The notes: a model not told the origin generated them from the letters alone. Numbered from the stretch's first letter, positions 53,856-62,192 are shown. The stretch: DNA of 64,000 nucleotides from Cupriavidus taiwanensis (GCF_900250115.1 NZ_LT984804.1:1565301-1629300), one strand, 5' to 3'. Numbers and translations are program-made.

Positions 53856-54319
53856 TGCTGGTTCTTCAGCAGGCTGTTGAACAGGTTGGTGCCAGCGCTG
53901 CCGATGCTGGAGGTCACGTGGATCGACGAGAACAGCTCCAGCGACTGGGTCTGCAGCATCATGGCCTGGTACACCACCTCGCTGGTGCTGCCCTCGTAGA
54001 TCGACGCGAACATGCCGTCGCGCAGCTCCTGCAGGCGCGCCGCCTGGCGCGCCGATTCCTCGCCGGCCGAGACATAGCTGGCGCGGATGGCGTTGCCGAG
54101 CGTGGTCGAAGTGGGGTCTGCCGCCTGGCTTACGTGCGCGGTGCGCGAGCCGTCGGCGGCGCGGCCCTGCTGGACCATCTGCGCGAACTGCTGCGCCTCG
54201 GCCGGGTCGGGCTGCGCGGCGGGGGCCGCGGCCGGCGACTGGTGCGCGGCGACGGTGGCGCTGTCGGGCGCGGCGCCGGCGGCGGTGGCGGCGGCAATGG
54301 CGGCGGTCGGGTCCATCAT
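53852..54319 (-). CDS. sctI: Type III secretion inner-rod/needle-adaptor protein SctI
   Basis: 155 residues. The N-terminal half is Ala/Pro/Gln-rich and probably disordered. The conserved C-terminal part (YEGSTSEVVYQAMMLQTQSL; then ELFSSIHVTSSIGSAGTNLF; NSLLKNQQ) matches the YscI/PrgJ/HrpB region that polymerises under the needle. AAGGAGA precedes the ATG. It lies between sctF and sctJ, as in Ysc- and Bsc-like clusters. Confidence 0.87.
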   Translation of the reverse strand: MMDPTAAIAAATAAGAAPDSATVAAHQSPAAAPAAQPDPAEAQQFAQMVQQGRAADGSRTAHVSQAADPTSTTLGNAIRASYVSAGEESARQAARLQELRDGMFASIYEGSTSEVVYQAMMLQTQSLELFSSIHVTSSIGSAGTNLFNSLLKNQQ

Positions 54320-54381
54320 GGCTCTCCTTGCAAAGCGTTTGGGCGCCCCGGGCAGGCCGGGGCGCGTGGCAGGGCCTGCCG

Positions 54382-54582
54382 TCAGTTGGTGCGCGAGGTC
54401 TGCTTGACGTCCTGCATCGCACCCTGCACCAGGTTGGCCTTCTGCGTGTTGTGGGCCATCTCGCTGCTGACCACCGCGTTCTGGCGCGTCAGCGTGTCCT
54501 GCAGGCCCAGGATGTTCACCGAGAACTCCTGCGCTTTCTGCTGGATTTCCTGCATCTTGGCATTGAGGTCGACTTCAGCCAT
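54382..54582 (-). CDS. sctF: Type III secretion needle protein SctF
   Basis: 66 residues, a short helical-hairpin protein: DLNAKMQEIQQKAQEFSVNI, LGLQDTLTRQNAVVSS, and AHNTQKANLVQGAMQDVKQT. Size and helical layout fit needle subunits. The start at 54582 has a strong AAGGAG at 7 nt. A 105-bp gap separates it from sctD and contains a 16-bp palindrome (54642-54657) that may be an attenuator or processing hairpin allowing high needle expression. A needle of this kind points to an animal/Bordetella-like rather than a long-pilus Hrp machine. Confidence 0.87.
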   Translation of the reverse strand: MAEVDLNAKMQEIQQKAQEFSVNILGLQDTLTRQNAVVSSEMAHNTQKANLVQGAMQDVKQTSRTN

Positions 54583-54641
54583 GACAATCTCCTTCAGGTA
54601 GGTTGGCGTCAAACACCTGCCCTCCGGGGGCAAGCGGCATC

Positions 54642-54657
54642 TGCGCCCGCGGGCGCA
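54642..54657. promoter_or_regulatory. 16-bp palindrome before sctF
   Basis: TGCGCCCGCGGGCGCA is a perfect palindrome in the sctD-sctF gap (54583-54687). As RNA it would give only a short hairpin, so its role in differential expression of the needle gene or as a protein-binding site is uncertain. Confidence 0.35.
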
Positions 54658-54687
54658 AATCCTGTGGCACGGCGCGCGCGTGCGCCG

Positions 54688-55824
54688 TCATCGCCGTGCC
54701 TGCGGCGGCACCGGGCTGTCCTTGAGCACCACGCCGTCCGCGTCGATCCGTTCGATCTCGGCGCCGTTCTTCAGCACCGCTCCTTCGAAATAGCGCGCGC
54801 CGTTGGCCAGCTGCACCGAGCGCGTGCCGTTGCCGTCCTCGGTAATGCTGACCACCCGCGCGGGAAACACGCCCTGCCAGTTCTCCATGTGGCCATCGCG
54901 CACCTCGCGGCGCCGGCTCTCGGCGGTCTCGCGGTAATCGATCTTGTCGGACACCAGCACCCCCGGGTGCAGGTCCTCGATCACGCGCCGCACCTTGTCG
55001 CGCCCGTGCACCGGGTCGGCGGTGCCGCTCAGCAGCACCCGGCCCTGGCCCTGGTAGGCGATGCCCACGCCGGGCTCGTCGAGATAGCGCTGGATATGCT
55101 CGATCAGGTCGTCGGCTGAGCGCACCTGCTGCTGCACGCCGCGGCCGAACGGCGCCAGCGCCTGCACGATGCGCTGCCGGTCCACGCGCGAATTGACGAA
55201 GCCCTTGACCGTGACCGTGCCGTTGGGCAGCGACACCACCTCCAGCTCCGGATACGCCGCCACGGTCTTGCGCACCGCGGCGGGGTCCGCCTGCTGCGTG
55301 CGCGGCGCCAGCCCGCCGCCGGCATAGGTGGCGCCGAGCCAGCCGGCGCCGACCAGCGCGACCACGCCGGCTACGCCCAGCGCCGCCAGCAGCGCGCGCC
55401 CGGGCCGGCGCCCGCCTTGCTGCTGCGCGTCGGCATCGCGCGCGGCGCGCCGGCCGGACTCGGCCCAGGCAAAGAGCGTGTCGGTGGCCTCTGACATGCC
55501 GGGCTGCGCGCGCAGCAACTCCACGTCGAGCGCGCCGATGGTGAGGATGTCGCCGCCCGCCAGCGCGAACGCGCGCTGCGTGGTGGCGCGGCCGTTGACG
55601 TTGACCGCGGCCTCGCCGACGCGCTCGGCCGAGACCGCCAGCTCGCCCACGTTCAGCACCAGGTGGCGCGGCTGCACCGCGGCGCCGGGCACGCTGATGT
55701 CCACGTCCGCCGCGGTGCCGAGCACGTTGGCGCCGCGCCGCAGCGTGACCTGGCGGCCATAGACGTCGCCGCCGAGAAAGCGCAGCGTCCAGCCGGAAGC
55801 GGGAGAATCGCGCAGGTCGGCCAT
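54688..55824 (-). CDS. sctD: Type III secretion inner-membrane ring protein SctD (FHA domain)
   Basis: 378 residues. The N-terminal FHA-like cytoplasmic domain is GWTLRFLGGDVYGRQVTLRR, GANVLGTAADVDISVPGAAV and VNVNGRATTQRAFALAGGDI. A single transmembrane helix lies near 146-168 (LLAALGVAGVVALVGAGWLG). The periplasmic ring-building repeats (LPNGTVTVKGFVNSRVDRQR; YQGQGRVLLSGTADPVHGRD) and a C-terminal extension follow. It links the sorting platform to the secretin. Its ATG shares one base with the sctC stop. Confidence 0.92.
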   Translation of the reverse strand: MADLRDSPASGWTLRFLGGDVYGRQVTLRRGANVLGTAADVDISVPGAAVQPRHLVLNVGELAVSAERVGEAAVNVNGRATTQRAFALAGGDILTIGALDVELLRAQPGMSEATDTLFAWAESGRRAARDADAQQQGGRRPGRALLAALGVAGVVALVGAGWLGATYAGGGLAPRTQQADPAAVRKTVAAYPELEVVSLPNGTVTVKGFVNSRVDRQRIVQALAPFGRGVQQQVRSADDLIEHIQRYLDEPGVGIAYQGQGRVLLSGTADPVHGRDKVRRVIEDLHPGVLVSDKIDYRETAESRRREVRDGHMENWQGVFPARVVSITEDGNGTRSVQLANGARYFEGAVLKNGAEIERIDADGVVLKDSPVPPQARR

Positions 55825-57590
55825 CAGCTCATCCCCGGAATCACCAGGCGCGGCGTCAGCAGGTAGAAGCGTTCCATGTTGTTCTGGCGCTTCTCCTGGT
55901 ACTTGAACAGGCTGCCGATGATCGGCACGTCCTGCAGCAGCGGCACGCCGGACGAGGCGTTGATCTTTTCCTCGGTGGTGTAGCCGGCGATCAGCAGGCT
56001 CTTGCCCTCTTCGACCATCGCCTGCGTGGTGATGGAGCGGCGCCGCACCACCGGAATGCGGTCGACGGTCTCGCCGGAGAGGTTGCCGTCGGCGATGTCG
56101 ATGGTCAGCATCACCGCGCGGTTCTGCTGCTCGTCGACCACCAGCGGCGTCACGCGCACCGCCGTGCCAGCGGTGACGTTGAACAGGCCCGCGTCCTGGA
56201 AGCCGTCGACGCGCACGTAGAATTCCTGCAGGTTCTCCAGCGCGGCCTCGGTATTGTCCAGCGTCAGCACCTTGGGCCGCGCCACGAAGTTGGCCTGCCC
56301 GCGCTCGGCCAGCGCCTTGACGCGCGTCAGCAGGTAGCGGGTCACGTCGCTGCCGATGGCGCCGGTGAACTGCAGCCCGCTGCCGATCGTCGCCGCGGTG
56401 GTGCCGGCCTCGTTGGCGAGATTGCCGAAGCTCAGGCCGGCGTTGCCGTTGCCGCCGCCGAGCTGCAGGTCGACATGGGGCGTATGCAGGCGCCAGTCGA
56501 CCCCCAGGCTGTCCAGGTCGGCCTGGCTGATGTCCATGATGGTGACTTCGATCTCCACCAGGCGCGGCTTGACGTCGAGCGATTCGATCAGGCGCCGGTA
56601 CTGCGCCATCTTGTCCGGGGTGTCGCGCACGATCACCGCATTGAGGCGGGTATCGGCCTGGAACTGCGGCAACTGGCCACTGCCCCAGTTGTTCTGCAGG
56701 CCCAGGCCGGTGCCGCCGCCGATCGCGTCGAGCATCTGCGACGGGTCGGCGCCGGGGATGCCCATGCCGCCCCCGCCGCCCTCGCCCATGCGCAGCTTGG
56801 CCTGGCGCGTGGCGCCGCGGCTGGTGCCCAGGCTGGGACCGGTGCCATTGGCGAGCGTGCGGTTGCGTCCGTACAGGTTGCGCAGCACCGTGACCACGCC
56901 GGGCACGGTCATCTCCTTGCCGGCGCGGTTGATGCGGAAGTCCGAGGCCCACGAGTACTTGAGCGGGAACAGCTGGATCTCGGCGCGTTCGTCGGCGATC
57001 GAGCGGTCGTCCACCGCGCGCACCGCCGCGCGCACGGTCTCGACGTAGCGCTTGGGCCCCGACACCATCAGCGTGCCCTCGGCATCGTTGATGGTGATCG
57101 GGTAGCGCGAGTCCGGCACCTGCATCCGCTCCAGCGAATCGCGCAGGCGCGCGCCGGAGCCGCGCGCGATCGGCAGCACCTCGCTGCGCGCCTCGCTGGC
57201 GACGTCGATATACAGCAGCGAGCCGTCGTAATAGTAGGTCAGCCCGAACATCGAGCACACGCTCTTGAGCACGTGCTGTGCGGATTCGTTGAACTTGCCG
57301 CTGATGGTGCCTTCGACCTTGGGGTCGATCACCGCGGTGGTGCCCTGCGAGGCGGTCAGCTCGCGCAGGAAATCGGCCAGGCGCTTGTCGCTGGCCGAGG
57401 CCTGGAACGGCTTGCTGGGCCAGCGCAGGTCCGCCGCGCGCGCCCCCTGCGTACCGCACAGCAGCGCCCCCGCCAGGCACAGCAGCGCCGCGGCGGCGCG
57501 CCATGGCTGCCCCGGCGTGCCCTGGCGCCATGCCGGTGCGCGCGTGGCGCGGCCAGTCGATCGGTGTTCCCCGTGGTGCCCCAGCATCAT
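55824..57590 (-). CDS. sctC: Type III secretion outer-membrane secretin SctC
   Basis: 588 residues. A signal region (AALLCLAGALLCGTQGARA) precedes the N0/N1 domains (SKPFQASASDKRLADFLREL; DPKVEGTISGKFNESAQHVL). Then N3 (NAVIVRDTPDKMAQYRRLIE), and the secretin core IEVTIMDISQADLDSLGVDW, NFVARPKVLTLDNTEAALEN, and the closing VPLLQDVPIIGSLFKYQEKR. A Gly-rich insert (MGEGGGGGMGIPGADPSQML) lies mid-protein. It forms the outer-membrane channel. ATG codons at 57590 and 57587 are both in frame. It follows sctS by 56 bp. Confidence 0.96.
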   Translation of the reverse strand: MMLGHHGEHRSTGRATRAPAWRQGTPGQPWRAAAALLCLAGALLCGTQGARAADLRWPSKPFQASASDKRLADFLRELTASQGTTAVIDPKVEGTISGKFNESAQHVLKSVCSMFGLTYYYDGSLLYIDVASEARSEVLPIARGSGARLRDSLERMQVPDSRYPITINDAEGTLMVSGPKRYVETVRAAVRAVDDRSIADERAEIQLFPLKYSWASDFRINRAGKEMTVPGVVTVLRNLYGRNRTLANGTGPSLGTSRGATRQAKLRMGEGGGGGMGIPGADPSQMLDAIGGGTGLGLQNNWGSGQLPQFQADTRLNAVIVRDTPDKMAQYRRLIESLDVKPRLVEIEVTIMDISQADLDSLGVDWRLHTPHVDLQLGGGNGNAGLSFGNLANEAGTTAATIGSGLQFTGAIGSDVTRYLLTRVKALAERGQANFVARPKVLTLDNTEAALENLQEFYVRVDGFQDAGLFNVTAGTAVRVTPLVVDEQQNRAVMLTIDIADGNLSGETVDRIPVVRRRSITTQAMVEEGKSLLIAGYTTEEKINASSGVPLLQDVPIIGSLFKYQEKRQNNMERFYLLTPRLVIPGMS

Positions 57591-57646
57591 GTCAGTTTGC
57601 TTGTCCGTTGTTCCTGCGTGCTTGCCTGCGCATCGCTTGCGCTTCT

Positions 57647-57913
57647 TCAAAGAAAAGTCAGCATGGTCTGCAGCGCGCGCTGCGCGAAGCGCATCACCTC
57701 GCCGCCGAGCCAGCCGCCCAGCAGCACCAGCGATACCAGCACCGCGATCAGCCGCGCCGAGGTGCCGATGCTCTGGTCCTGGATCTGCGTCACCGCCTGC
57801 AGCACCGCCACCACCAGCGCCACCAGCGTGCCGATCAGCACCACCGGCAGCGTGACCCACAGCACCACCAGCAGCGCCTGGCGCGTGATGTCGAGGATGG
57901 TGTCGGCGCCCAT
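57647..57913 (-). CDS. sctS: Type III secretion export-apparatus protein SctS
   Basis: 88 residues with two membrane helices: ALLVVLWVTLPVVLIGTLVA and LIAVLVSLVLLGGWLGGEVM around the conserved LQAVTQIQDQSIGTSARL. This is the FliQ/YscS/HrcS family, part of the export pore. One base separates its ATG from the sctV stop, showing coupling. Confidence 0.96.
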   Translation of the reverse strand: MGADTILDITRQALLVVLWVTLPVVLIGTLVALVVAVLQAVTQIQDQSIGTSARLIAVLVSLVLLGGWLGGEVMRFAQRALQTMLTFL

Positions 57914-57914
57914 C

Positions 57915-60086
57915 TCACTCTCCGGCCGGGTTCTGGATCCAGCCCACCGGCACCAGCGTCACGTCTTCATCGACCTCCTGGTACGACAGCACCGGGATGC
58001 GCGGCGCGACCGGCTCGATCAGCCGCTTGATATAGCGGCGCACGTCGACGCTGACCACCACCACCACGCGCGCGGCGCCCGATCCACCAACCGCGCCTGC
58101 CGCGCCTGCCTTCTCGGCGGCCTTTTCCAGCAGCACGCGCAGCTGCTCGCGGATATCGCGCGTGACCTCGTGGCTGAGCAGCAGCAGGTTGCCGCGCGCC
58201 GCCTTCTCGATCGCGCCCTGCACGCGCGCTTCCAGCGCGGGCTCGAACAGCACCGCGTCCAGCGACCGGTTGGCGCCGACGTGGCGGCTGGTGATCAGGC
58301 GGCCCAGGTCCACGCGCACCAGCTCGGTCAGCGCGATCGCATCGGTTTCCTTGGGCGCCCAGGTGACCAGGCTCTCGAAGATGGTGCGCAGGTTGCGGAT
58401 CGGCACGCCCTCCTGCAGCAGCCGGCGCAGCACGTCGGTGATGCGCTGCAGCGGCACCACCCGCGCCAGTTCCATCACCAGGTCCGGCGCCTCGGCCTGG
58501 ATCACGTGGATCATCGCCTGCACGTCCTGGATGCCCAGCAGCGGCGCCGCATGCTGCTTGATCACCGCGCCCACGTGCACCGCCAGCACCTCCTCGCACG
58601 ACAGCGTGCGCACGCCGTCGGCGTTGCCGGCCCCGGCGGCGCCAGGCCCGGCCGGCACCCACACCACTTCCTGGAACGGCCCGAACGGCGCGCCCGCCTC
58701 GGCCAGGCCCTGGTCCACGCGCGCCCGCGCGCCCGGCTCCAGCAGCCGCTTGCCGGGGCGCAGCACGCCGCCGGAAGCCACCACGTCCTGCACGCGGATG
58801 GCATACGCGTCGCGCCCGGCCAGCGCGCGGTGCTGGATGCGCAGCCGCGGGAACACCATGCCGAGCTCGGCCTCGACCTCTTCCTTGGCGGTGGTCATGC
58901 GTTGCTCGAACAGCCGCAGATCGATGCGCCCGCGCAGCCCCTCGTCCAGTTCCAGCGCAAGCGCCGGCGCCACCGCGGCCCGGGTGCCCGCCGCCGCGCC
59001 CTCCGCCGCGTCGGCCATCTCGATCCAGGTGACGGTGCCGGTGCTGCGCTGCGCGCGGCGCAGCAGCAGGTAGCCGCCGCCGGCCACCACCAGCGCCATC
59101 AGCCCGAAGGTCCATTTCGGAAAGCCCGGCACCACCAGGAACACGGCAATGGCCAGGCCCGACACCACCAGCGCCCTGGGCTGGGCCAGGATCTGCTTGC
59201 CGATGACGTTGCCCAGGTTCAGCGAGCGGGTGCGGTCTTCATCGGACGAGACCCGCGTGATCACCACCCCGGCCGCGATCGAGACCAGCAGCGACGGGAT
59301 CTGCGACACCATGCCGTCGCCGATGGTCAGGATCGCATAGCGCTGCAGCGCCTCGCCGATGCTCATGTCCTTCATCAGCGTGCCGATGGTGATGCCCGCC
59401 AGGATATTGACCAGCGCGATCACCACGCCGGCGATGGCATCGCCCTTGACGAACTTCATCGCGCCGTCCATGGCGCCGTGCAGCTGGCATTCCTGCTCCA
59501 GCGCGCGGCGGCGCTCCTGCGCCTGGCCGGCGGTGATGGTGCCGGCGCGCACATCGGCGTCGATGCTCATCTGCTTGCCCGGCATCGCATCCAGCGCAAA
59601 GCGCGCCCCCACCTCGGCGACGCGCTCCGAGCCCTTGGCGATGACGATGAACTGCACGATGGCGATGATCAGGAACACCACGCCGCCGACCACCACGTTG
59701 TTGCCGACGATCAGCTTGCCGAAGGTATCGATGATGTGGCCCGCGTCGGCATGCAGCAGGATCAGCTTGGTCGAGGCGATGTTCAGCGACAGCCGGAACA
59801 GCGTGGTGAACAGCAGCAGCGACGGGAACGTCGACAGCGACAGCGCCGACGGGATATAGGTAGCGACGATCAGCAGCGTCAGGCTCATGCCCAGGTTGAT
59901 CGTCAGCAGCAGGTCCAGCAGGAAGGTCGGCAGCGGCAGCACGAACAGCGCGATCACGGCAAACAGCAGCAGCGTCAGCGCCAGGTCTGACTGGCGCGAC
60001 GCCGCCGCGGCCATCTGCTGCAGCCCCGGCGCGCCCGGGCCAAGGCCGCGCGGGAACGCTGGAAGGTTTGCCGGGAGTTTCGCCAT
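57915..60086 (-). CDS. sctV: Type III secretion export-gate protein SctV
   Basis: 723 residues, FlhA/YscV/HrcV family. Eight membrane segments in the N-terminal half include LALTLLLFAVIALFVLPLPT, SALSLSTFPSLLLFTTLFRL, SLNIASTKLILLHADAGHII and the FHIPEP-like region MPGKQMSIDADVRAGTITAG. The cytoplasmic C-terminal domain (FPRLRIQHRALAGRDAYAIR; YEQ-like VLSYQEVDEDVTLVPVGW) forms the nonameric ring. AAGGA precedes the ATG at 60086, chosen by homology over an upstream extension. It leads the minus-strand sctV-S-C-D-F-I-J-K-L-N-O-T-U run, with its own box-containing promoter. Confidence 0.97.
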   Translation of the reverse strand: MAKLPANLPAFPRGLGPGAPGLQQMAAAASRQSDLALTLLLFAVIALFVLPLPTFLLDLLLTINLGMSLTLLIVATYIPSALSLSTFPSLLLFTTLFRLSLNIASTKLILLHADAGHIIDTFGKLIVGNNVVVGGVVFLIIAIVQFIVIAKGSERVAEVGARFALDAMPGKQMSIDADVRAGTITAGQAQERRRALEQECQLHGAMDGAMKFVKGDAIAGVVIALVNILAGITIGTLMKDMSIGEALQRYAILTIGDGMVSQIPSLLVSIAAGVVITRVSSDEDRTRSLNLGNVIGKQILAQPRALVVSGLAIAVFLVVPGFPKWTFGLMALVVAGGGYLLLRRAQRSTGTVTWIEMADAAEGAAAGTRAAVAPALALELDEGLRGRIDLRLFEQRMTTAKEEVEAELGMVFPRLRIQHRALAGRDAYAIRVQDVVASGGVLRPGKRLLEPGARARVDQGLAEAGAPFGPFQEVVWVPAGPGAAGAGNADGVRTLSCEEVLAVHVGAVIKQHAAPLLGIQDVQAMIHVIQAEAPDLVMELARVVPLQRITDVLRRLLQEGVPIRNLRTIFESLVTWAPKETDAIALTELVRVDLGRLITSRHVGANRSLDAVLFEPALEARVQGAIEKAARGNLLLLSHEVTRDIREQLRVLLEKAAEKAGAAGAVGGSGAARVVVVVSVDVRRYIKRLIEPVAPRIPVLSYQEVDEDVTLVPVGWIQNPAGE

Positions 60087-60114
60087 CGTCCTTGCCGGTG
60101 GGATCAGTGGGCGC

Positions 60115-60160
60115 AGTGTATGGCCGGCCCGGCACAGCGACCAGTACCGAGGATTCGTAG
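60115..60160 (-). promoter_or_regulatory. Predicted sctV promoter: CTACG-type box, N24, TACACT
   Basis: Minus strand: CTACGAATCCTCGGTA (60160-60145), exactly 24 nt, then TACACT (60120-60115), 28 bp before the sctV ATG. The box centre is 66 bp upstream of the start codon. No -35 sequence is obvious, so the bound regulator probably replaces it. Confidence 0.65.
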
Positions 60161-60215
60161 CGCGGGCCGCACATCCGGCCTGCACGGCCCGTCCCGGGCG
60201 GCTGCCGGCGGCGGC

Positions 60216-60261
60216 CTACAAGGCCTCGTAGTGGACGTGGCTGCACCCCGCTGCTTATCGT
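60216..60261 (+). promoter_or_regulatory. Predicted sctQ promoter: CTACG-type box, N24, TATCGT
   Basis: Plus strand: CTACAAGGCCTCGTAG (60216-60231), exactly 24 nt, then TATCGT (60256-60261), 28 bp before the sctQ ATG. Its centre is 66 bp upstream of the start codon, the mirror image of the sctV box. The 203-bp divergent region 60087-60289 thus contains two back-to-back copies of one promoter design. Confidence 0.65.
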
Positions 60262-60289
60262 TGCGTCTCGAGCAACCGAGCCGCCCAAC

Positions 60290-61489
60290 ATGTCCTCCGT
60301 CCTGCCTCGCCCTGGCCGCGATCCGTCCGCCCAGGCGCCCGCCGCGGCTGCGCCCGGCAGCGCCGCGCGCGTGCTGGTGCACAGCGCCGCGGCGGCGCCA
60401 CGGCTGGCCACGGCGGGGCTCGACGCCACGCCGGCGCTGCCGCATATGGAGCCCGATGCCGCGCGGCTGTCCGGCTGGCTGGCCTGCCGCGCGGCCGCCG
60501 TGCCGGTGCGCGCCGGCGGGCAGGACTGGCAACTGCGTTTCGTACCCGCCGACCCGGCGATCACGGCGCGGCCCGCGGCCGGCTATGCCTTCACCTTTGG
60601 CAGCAGCCACGGCGTGCTGCGCTGGGATGTGGCCAGCGAACGCGTGCTGCTGGGGGCGCCCGGCGCCGCCGAAGCGCTGCCCGCATTGCTGCGCCACGCG
60701 CTGATGGCAGACGCGCTGGCCGAAGCGGTGGCGGCACTGGGCCAAGCCGTGCCCGACGCGTTCGACTGGCACCCTGACGGCGGTCGTGCGCAGGCCCTGG
60801 CTTCGGCCCACGCCTTCGGCTTCGAACTGTGGCGCGACGCCCCGCCGGCGCGGCTGCGCGGCACGCTGCAGCTGGACCAGCCCGAACGCCTTGCGGCGCT
60901 GCCCGCGGGGACGCCCGCGCGGGCACCGGCGTGGCTGGAGCGCCTGCCGGTGCCGATCGCGGTGCGTATCGGCACCACGCGCCTGGCGCTGGGCGAGATG
61001 CATGGCATCGGGGCCGGCGACATCGTCGGCATCGACGACTGGCAGGCGCAGGGCGGCGCGCTGGTGGTGCGCTGTACCACCGGGCGCCACGGCCCGGCCT
61101 GGACCGCGCTGGCCGAAGGCCGGCGACTGGTGGTGCAGGCCGGCGCCGACGGGCCCAACCGCACGGACGTTTCAAACGGAGCGCATATGGAAGAGCAAGA
61201 CCCCGCACGGCAGGCCCAGCCCATCCCCCACCCCGACGCGGCACAGCCGCCGCTGTCGCGGCTGGATCAGCTCGAGGTGACGCTGCGCTTTGAAGTGGGC
61301 GACGTGGCGGTACCGCTGGCCGAGCTGCGCGCGGTGGCCCCGGGCTATGTGTTCGAGTTGCCGCAGCCGCTCAAGCAGAGCGAGGTGCGCATCGTCGCCA
61401 ACGGCAACCGCATCGGCACCGGCACCCTGATCGCGGTCGGCAACCGGCTGGGCGTGCGCATCACCACCTTTGCCGGCGGCGACGCATGA
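60290..61489 (+). CDS. sctQ: Type III secretion C-ring/sorting-platform protein SctQ
   Basis: 399 residues. The N-terminal two thirds are variable, with an Ala/Pro-rich start, LSGWLACRAAAVPVRAGGQD, and a first SpoA-like domain around 205-280 (LPVPIAVRIGTTRLALGEMH; then GIGAGDIVGIDDWQAQGGAL). The C-terminal FliN-like SpoA domain is LDQLEVTLRFEVGDVAVPLA, LRAVAPGYVFELPQPLKQSE and NGNRIGTGTLIAVGNRLGVR. It forms the cytoplasmic pods with SctK and SctL. An internal ribosome-binding site and ATG precede the last domain (separate entry). It is co-oriented with sctR and divergent from sctV. Confidence 0.92.
   Translation: MSSVLPRPGRDPSAQAPAAAAPGSAARVLVHSAAAAPRLATAGLDATPALPHMEPDAARLSGWLACRAAAVPVRAGGQDWQLRFVPADPAITARPAAGYAFTFGSSHGVLRWDVASERVLLGAPGAAEALPALLRHALMADALAEAVAALGQAVPDAFDWHPDGGRAQALASAHAFGFELWRDAPPARLRGTLQLDQPERLAALPAGTPARAPAWLERLPVPIAVRIGTTRLALGEMHGIGAGDIVGIDDWQAQGGALVVRCTTGRHGPAWTALAEGRRLVVQAGADGPNRTDVSNGAHMEEQDPARQAQPIPHPDAAQPPLSRLDQLEVTLRFEVGDVAVPLAELRAVAPGYVFELPQPLKQSEVRIVANGNRIGTGTLIAVGNRLGVRITTFAGGDA
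61187..61489 (+). CDS. Internally initiated C-terminal SctQ fragment (predicted)
   Basis: GGAG at 61178-61181, 5 nt, then an in-frame ATG at 61187 (MEEQDPARQAQPIPHPDAAQ) immediately before the FliN-like SpoA domain. This would give a 100-residue protein. Internally translated SctQ-C forms are established for YscQ, Spa33 and related proteins, and are needed for pod assembly. Here the prediction rests on position and the ribosome-binding site only. Confidence 0.6.
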   Translation: MEEQDPARQAQPIPHPDAAQPPLSRLDQLEVTLRFEVGDVAVPLAELRAVAPGYVFELPQPLKQSEVRIVANGNRIGTGTLIAVGNRLGVRITTFAGGDA

Positions 61490-61532
61490 GCCCCGGCAGG
61501 CAGCCCTATCCCGTTGCGGCCCGGGGGATGCG

Positions 61533-62192
61533 ATGAACAGCGGACTCTACAATCCGGTCCTGATCCTGACCATCATCCTGACGTTCGGCATTGCACCCTT
61601 CGTCGCGCTGATGGTGACCAGCTATACCAAGCTGGTGATCGTGTTCGGCCTGCTGCGCGCCGCCCTGGGCCTGCAGCAGGTGCCGCCGAACATGGTCCTG
61701 AACGGCATCGCCATCATCCTGACCGCCTACATCATGGCGCCGATCGGCACCGACGCCTTCGACGCCATCAAGCGCCGCGCCGACGCCAACGCCGCTTTCA
61801 ACGTCAACGACGTAGTCACCGTCTACGACGCGGTCAGCGGTCCGCTCAAGGCCTTCCTGGTCAAGCACACCGAGGAGCGCAACCGCAGCTTCTTCGTCCA
61901 GTCCGCCAAGCGCATCTGGCCCGAGGGCCGCGCCGACGACCTCAAGTCCGACGACATGATGGTGCTGATCCCCAGCTTCACGCTGTCGGAGCTGACGCGG
62001 GCGTTCCAGATCGGCTTCGTGGTCTACCTGGTATTCGTGGTGGTCGACCTGATCGTCGCCGCCATCCTGCTGGCGCTGGGCATGTCGATGGTGGCGCCGA
62101 CCACGATCTCGGTACCGTTCAAGCTGCTGCTGTTCGTGATGCTGGAGGGATGGACGCAGCTGATCCAGGGGCTGGTGCTGTCGTACCGCTGA
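61533..62192 (+). CDS. sctR: Type III secretion export-apparatus protein SctR
   Basis: 219 residues, FliP/YscR/HrcR family. PVLILTIILTFGIAPFVALM, TSYTKLVIVFGLLRAALGLQ and VPPNMVLNGIAIILTAYIMA match the N-terminal hydrophobic hairpin. LIPSFTLSELTRAFQIGFVV and LALGMSMVAPTTISVPFKLL then follow. It makes the core pore with SctS and SctT. GGGGGATG precedes the ATG at 61533. It is the last gene of the plus-strand transcript, with its stop 90 bp from the convergent protease-like gene. Confidence 0.97.
   Translation: MNSGLYNPVLILTIILTFGIAPFVALMVTSYTKLVIVFGLLRAALGLQQVPPNMVLNGIAIILTAYIMAPIGTDAFDAIKRRADANAAFNVNDVVTVYDAVSGPLKAFLVKHTEERNRSFFVQSAKRIWPEGRADDLKSDDMMVLIPSFTLSELTRAFQIGFVVYLVFVVVDLIVAAILLALGMSMVAPTTISVPFKLLLFVMLEGWTQLIQGLVLSYR

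Noticed and set aside
60154..60177. Possible hrpII/PIP box (TTCG-N16-TCCG)
   Set aside because: One half has a mismatch and no TTCG-N16-TTCG pair occurs at the sctQ, giant or SRPBCC promoters, whereas the CTACG-type box occurs at all of them.
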